DNA from: Seiridium cupressi
Lineage: Eukaryota; Ascomycota; Sordariomycetes; Amphisphaeriales; Sporocadaceae
DNA length: 64,000 nucleotides
Direction: 5' to 3'
NCBI GenBank assembly: GCA_036674765.1
Contig: JARVKI010000016.1
Span: 186,001 to 250,000 of the forward strand
The notes beneath the pieces are model-generated. The model made no database searches. It saw nothing but the letters and a program-made list of their open reading frames with translations, and was not told the origin of the DNA. Of this stretch, positions 37,379 to 49,125 are shown in pieces (within the stretch, counting starts at the first letter, position 1; each line of letters begins with the position of its first letter). The position numbers and the translations under genes are program-made.

Positions 37379-38221
37379 ATGTCGAGACCCGAGGACACGC
37401 TGTCCGCCGACGTTCATTATGACGACACCGAAGCCCGAAAGTATACCACTTCATCACGAATCCAAAATATCCAGGCGTCCATGACCCATCGTGCCCTGGA
37501 GTTGCTCGACCTGCCCGGCCCCTCGTTCATCCTCGATGTCGGCTGTGGAAGCGGCCTCTCCGGCGAAATACTGTCCTCGCTATCACCAGAAGAGGGCGGA
37601 CCCCATGTCTGGGTAGGCATGGATGTCTCAGCTTCCATGTTAGATATTGCACTGCAACGGGACGTGGAGGGTGATTTGCTCCTGGCGGACATTGGACAAG
37701 GCGTGCCCTTCCGAGCCGGTACATTTGACGCTGCCATAAGCATCAGTGCTATACAATGGCTATGCAACGCAGAAAGCAGCGACACATCACCCCAAGGAAG
37801 ATTATCGAGGTTTTTTAACGGGTTATACGCGAGTCTGAAGAGGGGTGGAAGAGCTGTCTGTCAATTCTATCCGAAGAACGACGAGCAGAAGAAAATGATC
37901 ACCGGCGCCGCAGTCAAGGCTGGCTTCGGTGCTGGTCTGCTCGAGGATGACCCGGATACCAAGAATGTCAAGGTCTATCTGGTCCTTACCGTCGGTCAAG
38001 CTGTCATCAATGGACAAGCAGGCGATATCACCGGTGTGGTCAAGGATATGGAGAACGTTGATGTGATGGACTCACGATCAAGAGGCGTCACCGGGAGAGG
38101 CGAGATAAAGAAGGGCAGCAAAGCTTGGATTGTCAAGAAGAAGGAGCAGATGGAAAGGAAAGGCAAGGTTGTCAAGGCAACTTCGAAATATACCGGCCGG
38201 AAGAGGAGGATTGCTTTTTAA
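37379..38221 (+). CDS. BUD23: BUD23, 18S rRNA (guanine-N7) methyltransferase
   Basis: Single exon, 280 residues. The N-terminus MSRPEDTLSADVHYDDTEAR followed by KYTTSSRI is the Bud23/WBSCR22 signature, which fixes the start although the frame is open far upstream. SAM motif I is ILDVGCGSGLSGEIL (residues 51-65), followed by VGMDVSASMLDIA and ISISAIQWLCNA. The C-terminal domain is strongly basic and ends SKYTGRKRRIAF, the rRNA-binding tail of the family. With its partner Trm112 the enzyme methylates one guanine of 18S rRNA in the P-site region (G1575 in yeast) and is needed for 40S subunit maturation in the nucleus. Confidence 0.97.
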   Translation: MSRPEDTLSADVHYDDTEARKYTTSSRIQNIQASMTHRALELLDLPGPSFILDVGCGSGLSGEILSSLSPEEGGPHVWVGMDVSASMLDIALQRDVEGDLLLADIGQGVPFRAGTFDAAISISAIQWLCNAESSDTSPQGRLSRFFNGLYASLKRGGRAVCQFYPKNDEQKKMITGAAVKAGFGAGLLEDDPDTKNVKVYLVLTVGQAVINGQAGDITGVVKDMENVDVMDSRSRGVTGRGEIKKGSKAWIVKKKEQMERKGKVVKATSKYTGRKRRIAF

Positions 38222-38425
38222 GCACCTTCATGAGTATAGACCATTGCAATTTTTTGCCGCGGAGTTTTGGAGTCTGGAGTTTGTAGGAAGGACAACAGCA
38301 TTGCAGTTTGTATTCGCCGCAATCAAGTGTGCTGCTCATCAGTACCAAACAACTATATCCCTTAGCCTACCTATGTGCTCCGTCTTCGAAAAGAGACTGA
38401 CTGTGAACTGTAATCCCATCAGAGG

Positions 38426-38500
38426 CTTTTTTTTTTTTTTTATTAAATTTTTTTTATTAAATTTTTTTTTATTAAATTTTTTTTTATTAAATTTTTTTTT
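38426..38500. repeat. AT-rich tandem repeat, unit ATTAAATTTTTTTTT
   Basis: A run of 16 T is followed by four near-perfect copies of the 15-bp unit ATTAAATTTTTTTTT; the first copy has eight T and the other three nine. It begins 205 bases after the BUD23 stop codon. The translated frames (FFLLN or KKKFN repeats) are an artefact of the repeat. It is likely to vary in length between strains. Confidence 0.95.
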
Positions 38501-39130
38501 ACCGGGCTCTTCACCACAATTGGTCATATCTCTCACCTGTCAACACCTAAATACAAGTTTAGCATAACGTTGGCATAGTTTCCCGATGAGCAGTGCCTCA
38601 GTCTACTGGGTCTCCCTATTATGACTTTCCTTGGTTCGTCCCAGTATAAGGCATGTAATGGAGAAGATGTGCGCTTTATATTCAAGCCTAGCCACTTAGA
38701 AAGAGGACAAAATCCAGCCAATCGAGGTGCACCTTTGGGTAAGTCGGTGTGGCGGCTGGGGCCCATTGTCTGTCATGTATCATATTTGGAACATGGTGGA
38801 TCATAGCTGCTTGCTGTGATGCCTTTTTGCATCATCTCAGCGTTTCATCTCTTTGTCGTGTCGTCTCTAGGCAATAGCTTCACTCAAGTGGGCAACCGGT
38901 GAAATTAGAACCCCTATGTATATAAACCCCTACCCCATCTTTATACTCGCCTTTTGTGACTACGAATACTTCATTCTTTGCTCCGCATTGAGACCGTAAA
39001 CATACTAGAACTACCTTTCTCTTTAACTTCAGCTCGTTGCTAGCACACCAGTACTCTCCGCCGATCATCGACAGCATGCCACGCCTAGAGTTGGAATCTT
39101 GAAGGAAAGGTCTCTGGCTTGGTATATGGC
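38501..39130. other. Intergenic, nothing recognised
   Basis: No coding signature. It lies between the AT repeat and the decayed kinase gene and may include the kinase promoter. Confidence 0.4.
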
Positions 39131-40464
39131 ATGCCGGTAAATGGAAGACCCCCAAGCGTTTTGATCGCCATGCAAAAAAAGCAACTTCGTCATCTGACTG
39201 GGAGGTTCACGACTTTTTACCGGAGTCATCGGTAAGACTGAAACTCAACCGCTACCGGTTTGTACCTGAGAGCACTGTCGGTAATAACGATGCCGATGAC
39301 TATAACGATGAAGTTGAGCTTGTATTGCCTGAAGGTTGTTACGTCGACGCTTCAAGATCGTCAATCAGATTATCTATCCATCACACCTTGTTGAGGGAGG
39401 TTGATGTCCGCGCTGCGATATCCACAAGGTACATCAAGTTTCATAACACGGAGCAACGGGTCGAAATCACCGAATTCCGGAAGAACACGTTCGACTTCAG
39501 AGTCACTGTAGCAATTAGTCTGCAAGTCGGAGACTACATGCACCTTGTATGCATTGCCCCTTTCAAATCGCCGCTGCAGACTAGTCTCCTGGAACGTATC
39601 ACGAAAACCCTTTATCTCATCGACAGCGATGTAGACACAAATACCTGGTAGGCGAAGATGGTGAGATATATAGCCGCGGTAAACCTCTTGGCAAGGGTGG
39701 TTTCGGCATCGTGGAACGTGGTACAAGAAAGAGAGATACTTTCGCTGTGGCCATCAAGTCCATACGAACAAACCGACATATTGCATACCTTGTTGAAAGA
39801 GAGAGGACGAACCTGAGAAGCTGCCATTCGGTATGACCTTTTGGGACAGCTCCCGTATACGAGGCTATAGTGCTAACAGAATATCCAGAATTATATCGTT
39901 GGCTACCTTGATTTCTGCCGGATCAGCCGGTACTCTTGCTCGCTAATTATGGAGCTTGGGAGGTGCAATGTCGAACAATACAGCACCGAGGCAGCTGGGA
40001 AGCTGCCCCTCGATCAGATCTATACCATCGGCTACCAAATGTGTCGTGCACTCGAATACCTCCATACCAAGCTCAACATGACTCATCGAGATGTGAAGCC
40101 CGCAAACATCATGGTGTTCAAGAAAAAACCCCTGTTAGTCAAATTGGGCGGCTTTGGTATGTCGTCGGCGGATACCCTGGTGACGAAGTTTTCGTCGTCG
40201 TATTATACGGCACCAGAGATCCGCTCAAACGAACATGCCCAATACACTGACAAGTGTGATATCTGGTCACTGGGTGTCACAATCGTGGTGCTTCTCTGGG
40301 GTCCCCCTATTTATGAAGTAGGACATGTGATCACCGCCCTTATGCACCTTTGGGAGCATGAAGGCCATAAAAGGGGCAAAAGATGCTATGGATTGCTGGA
40401 AAAGATGCCCGATGACGCAGAAAAGAGGCCGTCCGCTGATGAATGTAGGTGGCCTGGATATTGA
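39131..40464 (+). pseudogene. Decayed or pseudo serine/threonine protein kinase
   Basis: A first frame, 39131-39651, encodes an unassigned N-terminal region (HDFLPESSVRLKLNRYRFVP ... SIRLSIHHTLL) and ends in TAG just where the kinase begins. One base off, from 39648, the kinase N-lobe reads on: GKPLGKGGFGIVERG and FAVAIKSIRTN. An intron at 39828-39889 (GTATGA donor, GCTAAC branch, CCAG acceptor) keeps frame into NYIVGYLDF. Then come ALEYLHTK, the intact catalytic loop HRDVKPANIM, SSYYTAPEI and CDIWSLGV. The magnesium-binding DFG is replaced by GFG, and the chain ends soon after RPSADEC with no tail. The frameshift and the lost Asp suggest a non-functional or non-catalytic copy; a sequencing error could explain only the frameshift. 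Confidence 0.78.
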
Positions 40465-41255
40465 GCATTCCTGAGTTGTTAATAAAGATCTTGGTAGTTG
40501 GTCGTAGAGAGCTATCTTATGGAAATTCAAGTTCATTTTCCATAAATCCTCCAGAATGTTTTATTTTCCAGAATTTTTGAATTCTTCACCAGTGCCCGAG
40601 ATCGAGTATGAATTGTAGCGCCTATGGAGAGGCGTATATCAACGTAGTATCTCAGGTTGTGGGCGCTTGGACCTATGTTCTTACTGCCATCGTTAAGTAC
40701 ATAGGGCGATTCTATTTCGAATTTGACGGATAGTCTGTCTCAACGGTGCCGTCGACTGATACAGTATAGCAGATGTCAGGTCCGGCACTGTAACTGCACT
40801 GAGCACTCTACTCCACCGCATCAGAGGCAATTGCGGCTGAGGCTCCTGCCACACTATTTCTGCAGTCACAAGTGATACCTGGCGAGGATATAATCGGCGG
40901 TCCAGGTCTGTAGGAGGTCGAGAAATCTGGTACAAATGACAGTTGCTCACCTAACTTGGCCTCACAACGCCGTCGAGAGGAATTAGTGCTGTCGCTGAGC
41001 ATTGTCATAAATGCTACCACTAGTCAATATTATCGTCGTATTGAGCTTCCGGATCTTTCTTTGGCCTTTTAAAGAAGCTCTCTCGTCATTCCAATCACAC
41101 CCTTGTACACTTCACCAGCAAAGCGCAACCGCACAGCTTCTCACAACGTCACCTGCGCCTGGTGACTTCCTCCTCCTCCGAGACGTCCCTTCCCATCACC
41201 TTGTCACCTTGATCATTGGTTTTAACCAGCCCAACTCGCCCTTTCTCCATCAAAA
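40465..41255. other. Intergenic, kinase 3' flank and G-patch gene promoter
   Basis: No further kinase sequence is seen. The last ~170 bases are C-rich and pyrimidine-rich (CACCTTGTCACCTT, CTCCTCCTCCG) and resemble a 5' leader for the gene starting at 41256. Confidence 0.45.
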
Positions 41256-42865
41256 ATGGAGGACCAGCCGCCCAGCTCGGTAAAGTTGCCCGTCACTGCC
41301 CATCAGATCCTGAAAGCTCCGAAAACGACGTGACATCTGGAAAAGCAAGAGCTGACCATGACCACCTCTAGGAAACCGCCAACATGTCTGGTTTGGCGGC
41401 CAACCTCTTGGGTGCTCTTCTAGACACGTGCAACCTTGAAGTTACGGATAGAAGTACACTGATTGGCATTCTCAACGCGGCCCACGTTCCTTCTCGGGAG
41501 AATGAGCTCGCATATCGCGTGTTCCAGTCGGTAAGTAACGAAAACCCATGCCTCCTGCCTCCGATGATAGCTAGATGCTGAAATCCATCACAGATTATTC
41601 AGTATCACCAGACTCGGGCTGCGTTGACTCCTCTGGAGAAGACTGTCGTCACAAAGCTTCTTAGCTCAATCAAGAATCTTGCGGCCACCCCGTCTGAAGC
41701 CTCCTCGGCGCTCCGAAACCCCGCCACCGACCCTGCCGAGTTTGAGGCTCCTATTGTAGTCGGAATTGCCGGCAACACCGTTGAAGATGGTGCCGCTGAA
41801 GTCGAGCGGGAGACCAGCCAGACATCGAGCCGCGATCCGCCCAAGTATGTGCCACCAAGTCTCATCTGTCAGGTCAATGCTAATGAATCTAGCCTGAAAC
41901 ATCAAGACAAGTCGCCACGTTCTCATGCCACCATCAGCGAGAAGCACGTCGCCCCTCAGGTCAACGCTAATGAATCTGGTCTGAAGCATCAGGACAGACC
42001 GTCACATTCTGTTTCCTCCACCAGCGAGAATTGTGACGTCATTGACACACAAGTCCTTCCTCATCTTCGCGGCCGCCTATACAAGGCTCAAGCACCCATG
42101 AAAGCTATAGACAAGTCGGATACACTTCCCACTTCTAAGCAGGTCTTCTTCGATACATTAGTCCTCCCCCACGCTCGCAGTCGTCTTAGCGGGGCTACAG
42201 CACCTGTGAATAGCAAGGTCAATTCGGACCTGTCTCTAACCTCGAAGCAGGTCGTCCTCAGTACGGACGTCCCTCCTCATGCTCGCGGTCGTTTTGGTGA
42301 GACTAGAGCCCACGCGTACGATACAGTCAGATCGGACTTGTCCCCTGATTCAAAGCAAGTATCTCATATTGAGGAACGCATGCGAACCTTGGAGATAACT
42401 GAGGGAGAGTCTTCGCAAGGCACTAAGAAACAACGATCAGGTCTTTATACCAGCTTCGTAACTGGTGGTATTGAGCATCGGGGATTCCAGAAGTCCACAG
42501 CTCCCTATACCACAGTAGAGACAACCAAAAGTGCACGTTGGGAAAGCAAGGCATTAACTTCCGCGGACACCCTCACGAAGCAATATTCGTATGCGACTAG
42601 GCTCATGACGAAGATGGGTTGGAAGCCCGGTTCTGGCCTTGGCGTGGAACGCAATGGTATCAAGGAGCCAATTTACACTACTGAAAGCAGCTACGACGAA
42701 GACGTCAACACTGATCGAAGCGGACTTGGTTACCCACGCAGCCACCGAACGGACACGCGCGAGGCTGAATATGAGGAGCAGGAATGGGTCAACCCCTTCC
42801 TGGACGATCCATATGGCCACAAGTCGGACCCTCGCTACCCCGACTCCCATATGAATGGATGGTAA
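41256..42865 (+). CDS. G-patch domain protein with internal repeats
   Basis: Exons 41256-41279, 41372-41530 and 41594-42865, with introns of 92 and 63 nt, give 484 residues starting MEDQPPSS. A 24-nt first exon is proposed because it supplies an ATG, clean GT-AG signals and frame; a start at 41384 (MSGLAANLL) is the alternative. Residues ~15-100 form a helical region (LLGALLDTCNLEV ... LEKTVVTKLLSSIKNLA). Two copies of QVNANES(S/G)LKHQD and three ~35-residue units (VLPHxRxRL ... SDxxxxSKQV) fill the middle. A G-patch follows at about 394-421: MTKMGWKPGSGLGVERNGI. G-patch proteins bind RNA helicases of the DEAH type in splicing or ribosome assembly. The tail ends WVNPFLDDPYGHKSDPRYPD. The exact orthologue is not identified. 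Confidence 0.85.
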
Positions 42866-43865
42866 TGATCTTGATTTACAAGATGTCAGGCCGATACTTT
42901 TGGTGGTTAACTATAATTGATGAGCGAACAAGGATTCGGGATCCACAGTTCGTGTTCGGCCATGTCATAGGATAGAGGAGAACACTTTAGGACTGACTCA
43001 TCTACGATGTCCTTGGTTGGTGGCTCAAAGAGTGCCGAAAACGTTGTAGAGTACATCAAGCCCGAATATGTAGCTAGAGAGTTGTGGAGGTTTCACCAAC
43101 GAACCATGACACCTTCCTTGAAACTTGTTTGTTTCTCATATGAACATCGCAGCCCAGCCAATGCTTCTCTCTTCGGGTGCTATTCTACTCAGAGTCAATG
43201 GACCGCGGCAAGCATGGTGAACGACATAAGCTGTGTCAAGCTGAAGCCATAGTTGACTAGGGTACTGGTGTCAGAAGTCAGCTCCAATCTACACTAACCC
43301 CTTGTAATCGTCCTAAAAACGCCCTCTCAATAACGCGGCGTGGTCCCATTTCTCACACAAGCGAGAACCGGTGATGGTGGCAACTAGGGTAGTAGGTATG
43401 GGACCCTAGCTGGCTAACGATGCATTCGCGTTGGACTCCGGAGGGGATCAGATCAGTGGGGGCTCCCGATGTTTGGGACAACAATCCTCTAACCTAACGA
43501 GTTAAGCAGTAACGTAGTTGCAAGAATCGGCAGACTACCTTGTCTCAGTCGGGAGCCGGTTCTAGCGAGCATCGAACAATATAAGATATCCAGTGCAATA
43601 CTGGAAGCTACAATGAGTTGAGATACTCGGTTAAAATAGTCAAGAATCGGTGCTTTTTATTGTCCTAATCTACCATTTGATTGCCAAGAAAATCTGAAGG
43701 ACAAGTTGCAGATGCCATGCTAGAGTAAGCATAAAAGTTTCATCAGGGTATCATAAGCTATAAGAGGGTTCATATGTCCGTTGGTCAAGTATATACAAAA
43801 GAATAATGCGAAGCACTTTGGAATGCGCTCGCCGCCTAAATCAACCCGATGCCAGCATCATGGCC
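42866..43865. other. Convergent intergenic region
   Basis: About 1 kb between the stop codons of two convergent genes. No ORF with a motif; the stretch around 43290-43560 is somewhat more GC-rich but I could not tie it to any repeat or RNA. Confidence 0.4.
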
Positions 43866-45279
43866 TCAGTTCGGATGGAAAGTCCTTGAAAGCTGCCTGT
43901 TGTATACCTTCCCCAGGCTTGGTTCTTCAGTATCCGAGTCGACTCCGGGGGATGAGTAATGTACGTTGTACTCGTCCGTCCTCACAATCGTGTTCAACTC
44001 GGTGTCATCGGTGTTGCCATGAGGATTCTTCTGAATGATCTCCTCGATCGAGTCGGAATACTTCTTCGAAGATGCCGTACCACCCACACTGCTAAGCCCT
44101 ATCGTTCCTTGACCGTACCTGCTTGGCCCCGGCGTCCTCTGGTTCGAGTTCGAGTGTGATCCGTAGCTGCGTCCTCCCAGCTTCGTCACGGCTCCGCGCC
44201 ACGCACCAGCGATCCAGGCGTCCATGACGGGAAGCGAGATGGTGATGATGCCGACGCAAACGTCCAGAGCTGTCCAGATCAGCAGCTCCGTGTAGTCCCA
44301 CATGATGTCTGTAGTAAAGTCGGCACGCAGGAGCCGCATCAGTCCGCAAAGCACAGCGATGAGTCCCACACCCCACATGACGAACAGCCGTGCCTTCTTG
44401 TGTCGATCCATCCGAACGGTCCAGAGAATCACCATGGGAGAAAGTAAAAGTACAACGCCTTGAACGACATGCGTTATGTTGAGCACCTTGCCTTGCGTTG
44501 CCATTGGCAGGCACACGGCAGCAGTGGCGAGTTGGCCGGAGTACAGCTTATCCCACTGTGCCTGGGCCGGGTTGCAGGTGAAGAGCTCCCAGAAGATGGC
44601 GGCGGCGATGTAAAGGACGAGGGTGACAAGAAAGAAGTCGCAGAACCATTTCCAATGTCGTGAGGATCGATCGGCCAGCCGTCGGATGAAGAGAGTCAAC
44701 GAAATTTTAACGAAACCGACAGTCACATAAAAGATAGGTTTGTCGATCACACCGTAATAGTTGAAGACGTTGTAATCTTCGTAAGTTGCATCCCAAATGT
44801 GGTTTCCACCGCCCTTTGTTGCCATGATGATTTGGCACACTGTATACGTTATGCCCATAGCCTAGATGCGAGGCTGATATTAGTACATGTGATGATAGGA
44901 CAAGTGTTAATTAAGTGCTGGACCACCTGAATTGCGCGTACTGCATTACGGTATATAATGAAATCGGGATACTTACCGCAGCAACAATCGTCGCCCAATC
45001 GTCGGTACCAAATCGCATCTGTGACATGGCAGCTCTGAGGAAGAGTCTCGCCGACGTCGCAGCCACAATGGCTATGATGACAATGCTGAGACCGACGATA
45101 ATCCCCGGGGTTTTGGACGTGTAAGTGAAGTCATCGTATGGCTTTTTGGCCGCTCGTGTATATCCCAAGGCCGGGTCGACACTGGCCAAACCAACTCCAC
45201 GCAAGAAACCTCGAACGATATAATAGTCCCTTTCCGTGTTAGGCGGTTCACCTATAAAGGCAGAAGTCGAGTTCGACAT
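43866..45279 (-). CDS. Fungal rhodopsin-domain (PTH11-like) seven-helix membrane protein
   Basis: Minus-strand exons 45279-44977 and 44861-43866 flank a 115-nt intron and give 432 residues. Seven hydrophobic helices are visible: TPGIIVGLSIVIIAIVAA, the DDWATIVAAAMGITYTV helix, IFYVTVGFVKISLTLFI, LVTLVLYIAAAIFWELF, VVQGVVLLLSPMVILW, ARLFVMWGVGLIAVLCG and LLIWTALDVCVGIITISL. The DDWxT motif, the FTCNPAQAQWD loop and ALDVCVG are typical of the fungal 'rhodopsin domain' family related to PTH11. The N-terminal ~50 residues have no CFEM cysteines. The C-terminal ~110 residues are cytosolic, Ser/Thr/Asp-rich. The proteins sit in the plasma membrane and are thought to sense surface or chemical cues; the ligand is unknown. 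I chose the ATG at 45279 over 45315 for position, not by proof. Confidence 0.9.
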
Positions 45280-47662
45280 GGTCGACAATGATGGTGTAAA
45301 CCAAACGAACACCAAGGACGATCTTCGTCAGGTCAGAATGGCAGATGGGTTTAAGACTGGCTATGGGCTGCTGGGCCCTCAGATATATTTACTGATTGAC
45401 GGCCGGGATGGGGGCCATCCACAAGGTCCGGATTCTAGACTCGGCAGTCTGTCGGTTGACAATGTCATGCCTCAAGAACGCAAGCGACGAAGCCAAGAAT
45501 TAATGAATGGAAACTTCTGTGCATTCTCGAAGGATACTGCCTTCGAAGTGATCCCCGTCGGCGGGAGCTGATCCCGGGGTATCAGGCTGCACTTCCTCGG
45601 CGCTGGCCAGACTGGGCTTAGACACATCGCTTGTTTGGAGGTGAAGGAGTCAAGAACTGCATACTCGAGACCGCCGTTGATTTCTCCAGCAGCATTTTGC
45701 CGCATTCGCTCGGGCGACTGGGGATATCCTCTCCCATCGCATCCCTGTCAAAAGGGTGGCTGCAGGAGGCCCCGTATAATGAACAAAGGGGCCTCCCCCC
45801 AAGCCCAACCCGCTTTTACTCATAGTTTCGCTCACAAAATCATTCGACTTTTTTGGGGCATCAAACAAGTATTATCGTGAGCGTCCAAGATCGTTCCTGA
45901 GCTCCTCCTCACCCAACGGCATACCATAATCATCCATATCAATCCAGCGCAGGGTTAACCCTACCGTCGGCAACCTGGTAACCGAGGAAGCATGAGACAT
46001 GCCTGCAGATTGCATTCCGCATCACACCACACGAGCTGGCCGCGTCTGGGATTTATTATTAGGCCCTGTCGAAGAGCTTACGTTTTTCGCCAGGATGGCC
46101 CCGGCAATGCAAGTCGCTGCAGAGACCCAGATTACCGGGTTGGCTATGAGAGATGCAACTATATGTGATCGCTTTGGGCAAGCCGACCTCTGCAATTTGC
46201 TTAGAGCACCCACACCGCAGCTTAAATTGTTCCAAAATCCCACAACGGTTGTTCTGCTCTAAATGACCGCTTCCGCATGTATGCTTAAATCTGCTTAAGT
46301 TGACTTTATTGAGCGTTCGCAAGTATGTGCCTACAAGAGCTTGGTCAACTCCACTGCCAAGGAGCCAAACGGCGGTCCGTTTCCGATCAATTGTGGAGAT
46401 GCTAATATTCTTTCAGCTACTCTTATTGAAGGAGAAATCCTACAGAGAGCATGCTGGTTTGTGAAACTCGTCGGCAAGGGCAGCCAGAGCCGATCCACTG
46501 GGAAGATCGATGCTTCATTCATATGGTGACTCCGAGGACGCGTGCACGCTATTTACATAAGGAGACCCAGATCTCGTTGATCGATCAATCACGCAGATCA
46601 GCGGGATGATGAGATCGATCGTCGCAGTGACAGGAGCAGTGAGCGCATTTCCTCGAATCCCTGGGCTCTTGATGAGCACAGACTTGCTTGGTCGTAGACT
46701 CAGTCGCCTTCTCCTGTTTCTGCTCACGATAAACGGGTTCCAGCAACACCCCGTAGAAACTTCCGGTCCCGAATTTTACCTGATGGGGCCAGGCCTCCTC
46801 TGGCTCCCTGCTCCTTGATAAATGAATTGCTCATGGACAACGAGGACCTAGAATTTCGGGTTCGACTGAAGCCGTTGCCTTCCAGCATAAACGTGGAACG
46901 GCTCGGATGACTAACTTAGTGCCCCGAGATTCCACAATACAAACTATGTACACCATGCGTGGCGATCGAACAAAGAGCGCTCGTCCGAATGCCATCGATC
47001 TTAAATGACTTGCATAGGAGCGATTGTTTTGTTACATGTGTTCTTTCGGTGGTACGAGTATCCCATGAGCGCACACTGTTTCTAGGTGGAAGAGACGCAA
47101 GCCTACTAAAGGTGGTAGTCAGTGCTAGAGCACCAATTTTCATAAAAATACTTTGTCGGGTCCGCAGTCCTGCTACCCTAAAGAAGCGCCCAGAGACTAC
47201 CCCAGACTCGACAGGCATAATCTGTTGTTCAAATGAGCGTAGGAGCGAGACTCCCGGGATATACCGCGCAAGGCCGGTCGCCAACCAGCTCGTCGCTCTG
47301 TGCCATGAGTGTTGAGCCGTTGTTCTCAACTGGATTCTCGTGAGGAACTCAAGTGCGGAACGGATGGAGTCCTCGCCAGGGGAAGAGGCTTTTTGTTTAG
47401 CGAAGTTGTCCCAACGGTCGATAGTGTCCTCAATGACCGGAGCATTTTGGTGCTAATATCCGGCACCCCTACGCCAACTCCACACGCCTCAACGACGTGC
47501 CATCGGCTAACTCCCGTGGCTGCAGCCGATCATTGTTATTTTGGTTATTTCTATGCGGTGGCGTCCATTTGGTGGTTTTTTGACTTTCTCTCAACCCGGT
47601 CTCATCACTCAACCTGTCACTCTTTTAATAATCCGGTTGTTGCTTCTTGGCACCGTTTCATC
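45280..47662. other. 2.4-kb divergent intergenic region
   Basis: It lies upstream of both the minus-strand rhodopsin-domain gene and the plus-strand hydrolase gene. Only motif-free short frames occur, the longest being 137 codons on the minus strand at 47329-46916. The last ~100 bases before 47663 are T/C-rich, as expected of a leader. Confidence 0.45.
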
Positions 47663-49125
47663 ATGGTCCGTTCGCTCGCTATTTCTTTGCTTGCCGTCGC
47701 CGGCGCTGCCGTTTCGGCAGTCGTTGTACCAGAGTCGCGCGACCCCTTCAACTGTACCGGCGTTGCTGCTGTCTCCCCATGGTGCCGCTCCAATGAGGTT
47801 AAATACACGCGTGATGTATACTACGTCGGCGGTCGCTTGATCAACACCGGAACTGCCAACATTACAGCTGATCAGTGAGTACCTCCCCTTGTCATGTTCC
47901 GATTGAATACTCGAAGGAGTTGTGGTCATCTATTTAATAAACTCATTCCTCCCAATACTTGTACGTAAGCATGCATCGAGGAGAGACGCTAATCCTACGC
48001 TCAGACTCTATGTTGAGAAGCTCACCCCCAGCTGTGGTGTTCAGCACCCTCACCCGCTTGTGTTCTTTCACGGCGGAGCCGTCTCCGGTGTGACGTGGTT
48101 GAATACTCCTGATGGAAGAACGGGATTGGCCTCCTACTTCCTCGACAAGGGCTACCAGGTCTATCTCTTGGTGAGTCTAATGCAACTGTTTCCTTGCTAG
48201 TCCCGCAATTTATACCATAGAAACGTACGCGTGACCGACTATCATGATTATCGATAATCTCAGTTTATTGGGGCTTGTTGTCATAATTTTACACAATACT
48301 AATTCATAAACCCCATAGGATCATACTGGCGTCGGCAGATCTTCTCAGGAAGACACCAATGAATATGTCCTCTGGAACTCGACCGGCGTTGAGTCGGTTC
48401 AAGCTGGGTTTACAGCTCCAGAGCTGAATCCCACTTATCCCCAAGCTGTGCTGCACACCCAGTGGCCCGGTACCGGACAAAAGGGCGATCCCTATTTCGA
48501 CCAATTCTCCAAGGGTGTCATTCCCTTCACCAGCAATTGGACTATGGGAGAGCTCTCCATGCGCGCCTCGGGCTGCGATCTGCTTGAACTGATCGGCCCA
48601 TCCTACCTCATCTCTCACTCGTCTGGTGCTCAATACCCAATTCTCCTTTCCAACGACTGCCCCGACCTCGTAGCTGGTAACATCAACCTCGAGCACTCGA
48701 CCCAACCCTTCTGGAACTATGGTAGCGCTCTGAATGCAGGTTCTTCCATCCGCCCGTGGGGTCTCGCCAACACACCCCTAACCTACGACCCTCCGATTTC
48801 CAACTACACTGAGCTGAACAAGGAGTGGGACGGCAACGATACCTTGGCATTGCGCAGATGCTACAGGCAGACCGAGCCTGCTCGTCAGCTCCCCAACATC
48901 GCCAAGGTCCCATACCTGTGCACTACCGGCGAGGCCAGTATCCACGCCACCTACGACCACTGTGTCATCAACTACCTCAACCAGGCCGGCGTCAAGACGG
49001 ACTGGATCAAGCTTGCTGACGTTGGTGTTCACGGTAACGGCCATTTCGGTCATCTCGAGTTGAACAATCTAGATATCGCCAACGTCGTGAGGCAATGGAT
49101 AGAGAAGCAGGATCGTCATAGATAA
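47663..49125 (+). CDS. Secreted alpha/beta hydrolase
   Basis: Exons 47663-47874, 48005-48170 and 48319-49125, with introns of 130 and 148 nt, give 394 residues. The signal peptide is MVRSLAISLLAVAGAAVSA. The alpha/beta-hydrolase landmarks are in order: oxyanion strand PLVFFHGGAVSGVTW, then VYLLDHTGVGRS, the nucleophile elbow LISHSSGAQYPIL with Ser in SHSSGA (the first Gly of GxSxG replaced by Ser), and the catalytic His in VHGNGHFGHLE near the C-terminus. Several NxS/T glycosylation sites agree with secretion. The family includes fungal extracellular esterases and lactonases; the substrate cannot be assigned. It lies upstream of the broken oxidase gene on the same strand. Confidence 0.9.

Noticed and set aside
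38130..38567. 145-codon frame with FFLLN repeats across the end of BUD23
   Set aside because: The repeat residues are a translation of the ATTAAA(T)9 minisatellite, and the upstream part is an out-of-frame shadow of BUD23.
39640..39665. Intron bridging the kinase N-terminal region and N-lobe
   Set aside because: The only GT...AG pair in the right place would be about 20 nt, far below the intron sizes seen elsewhere here; a one-base frameshift fits better.
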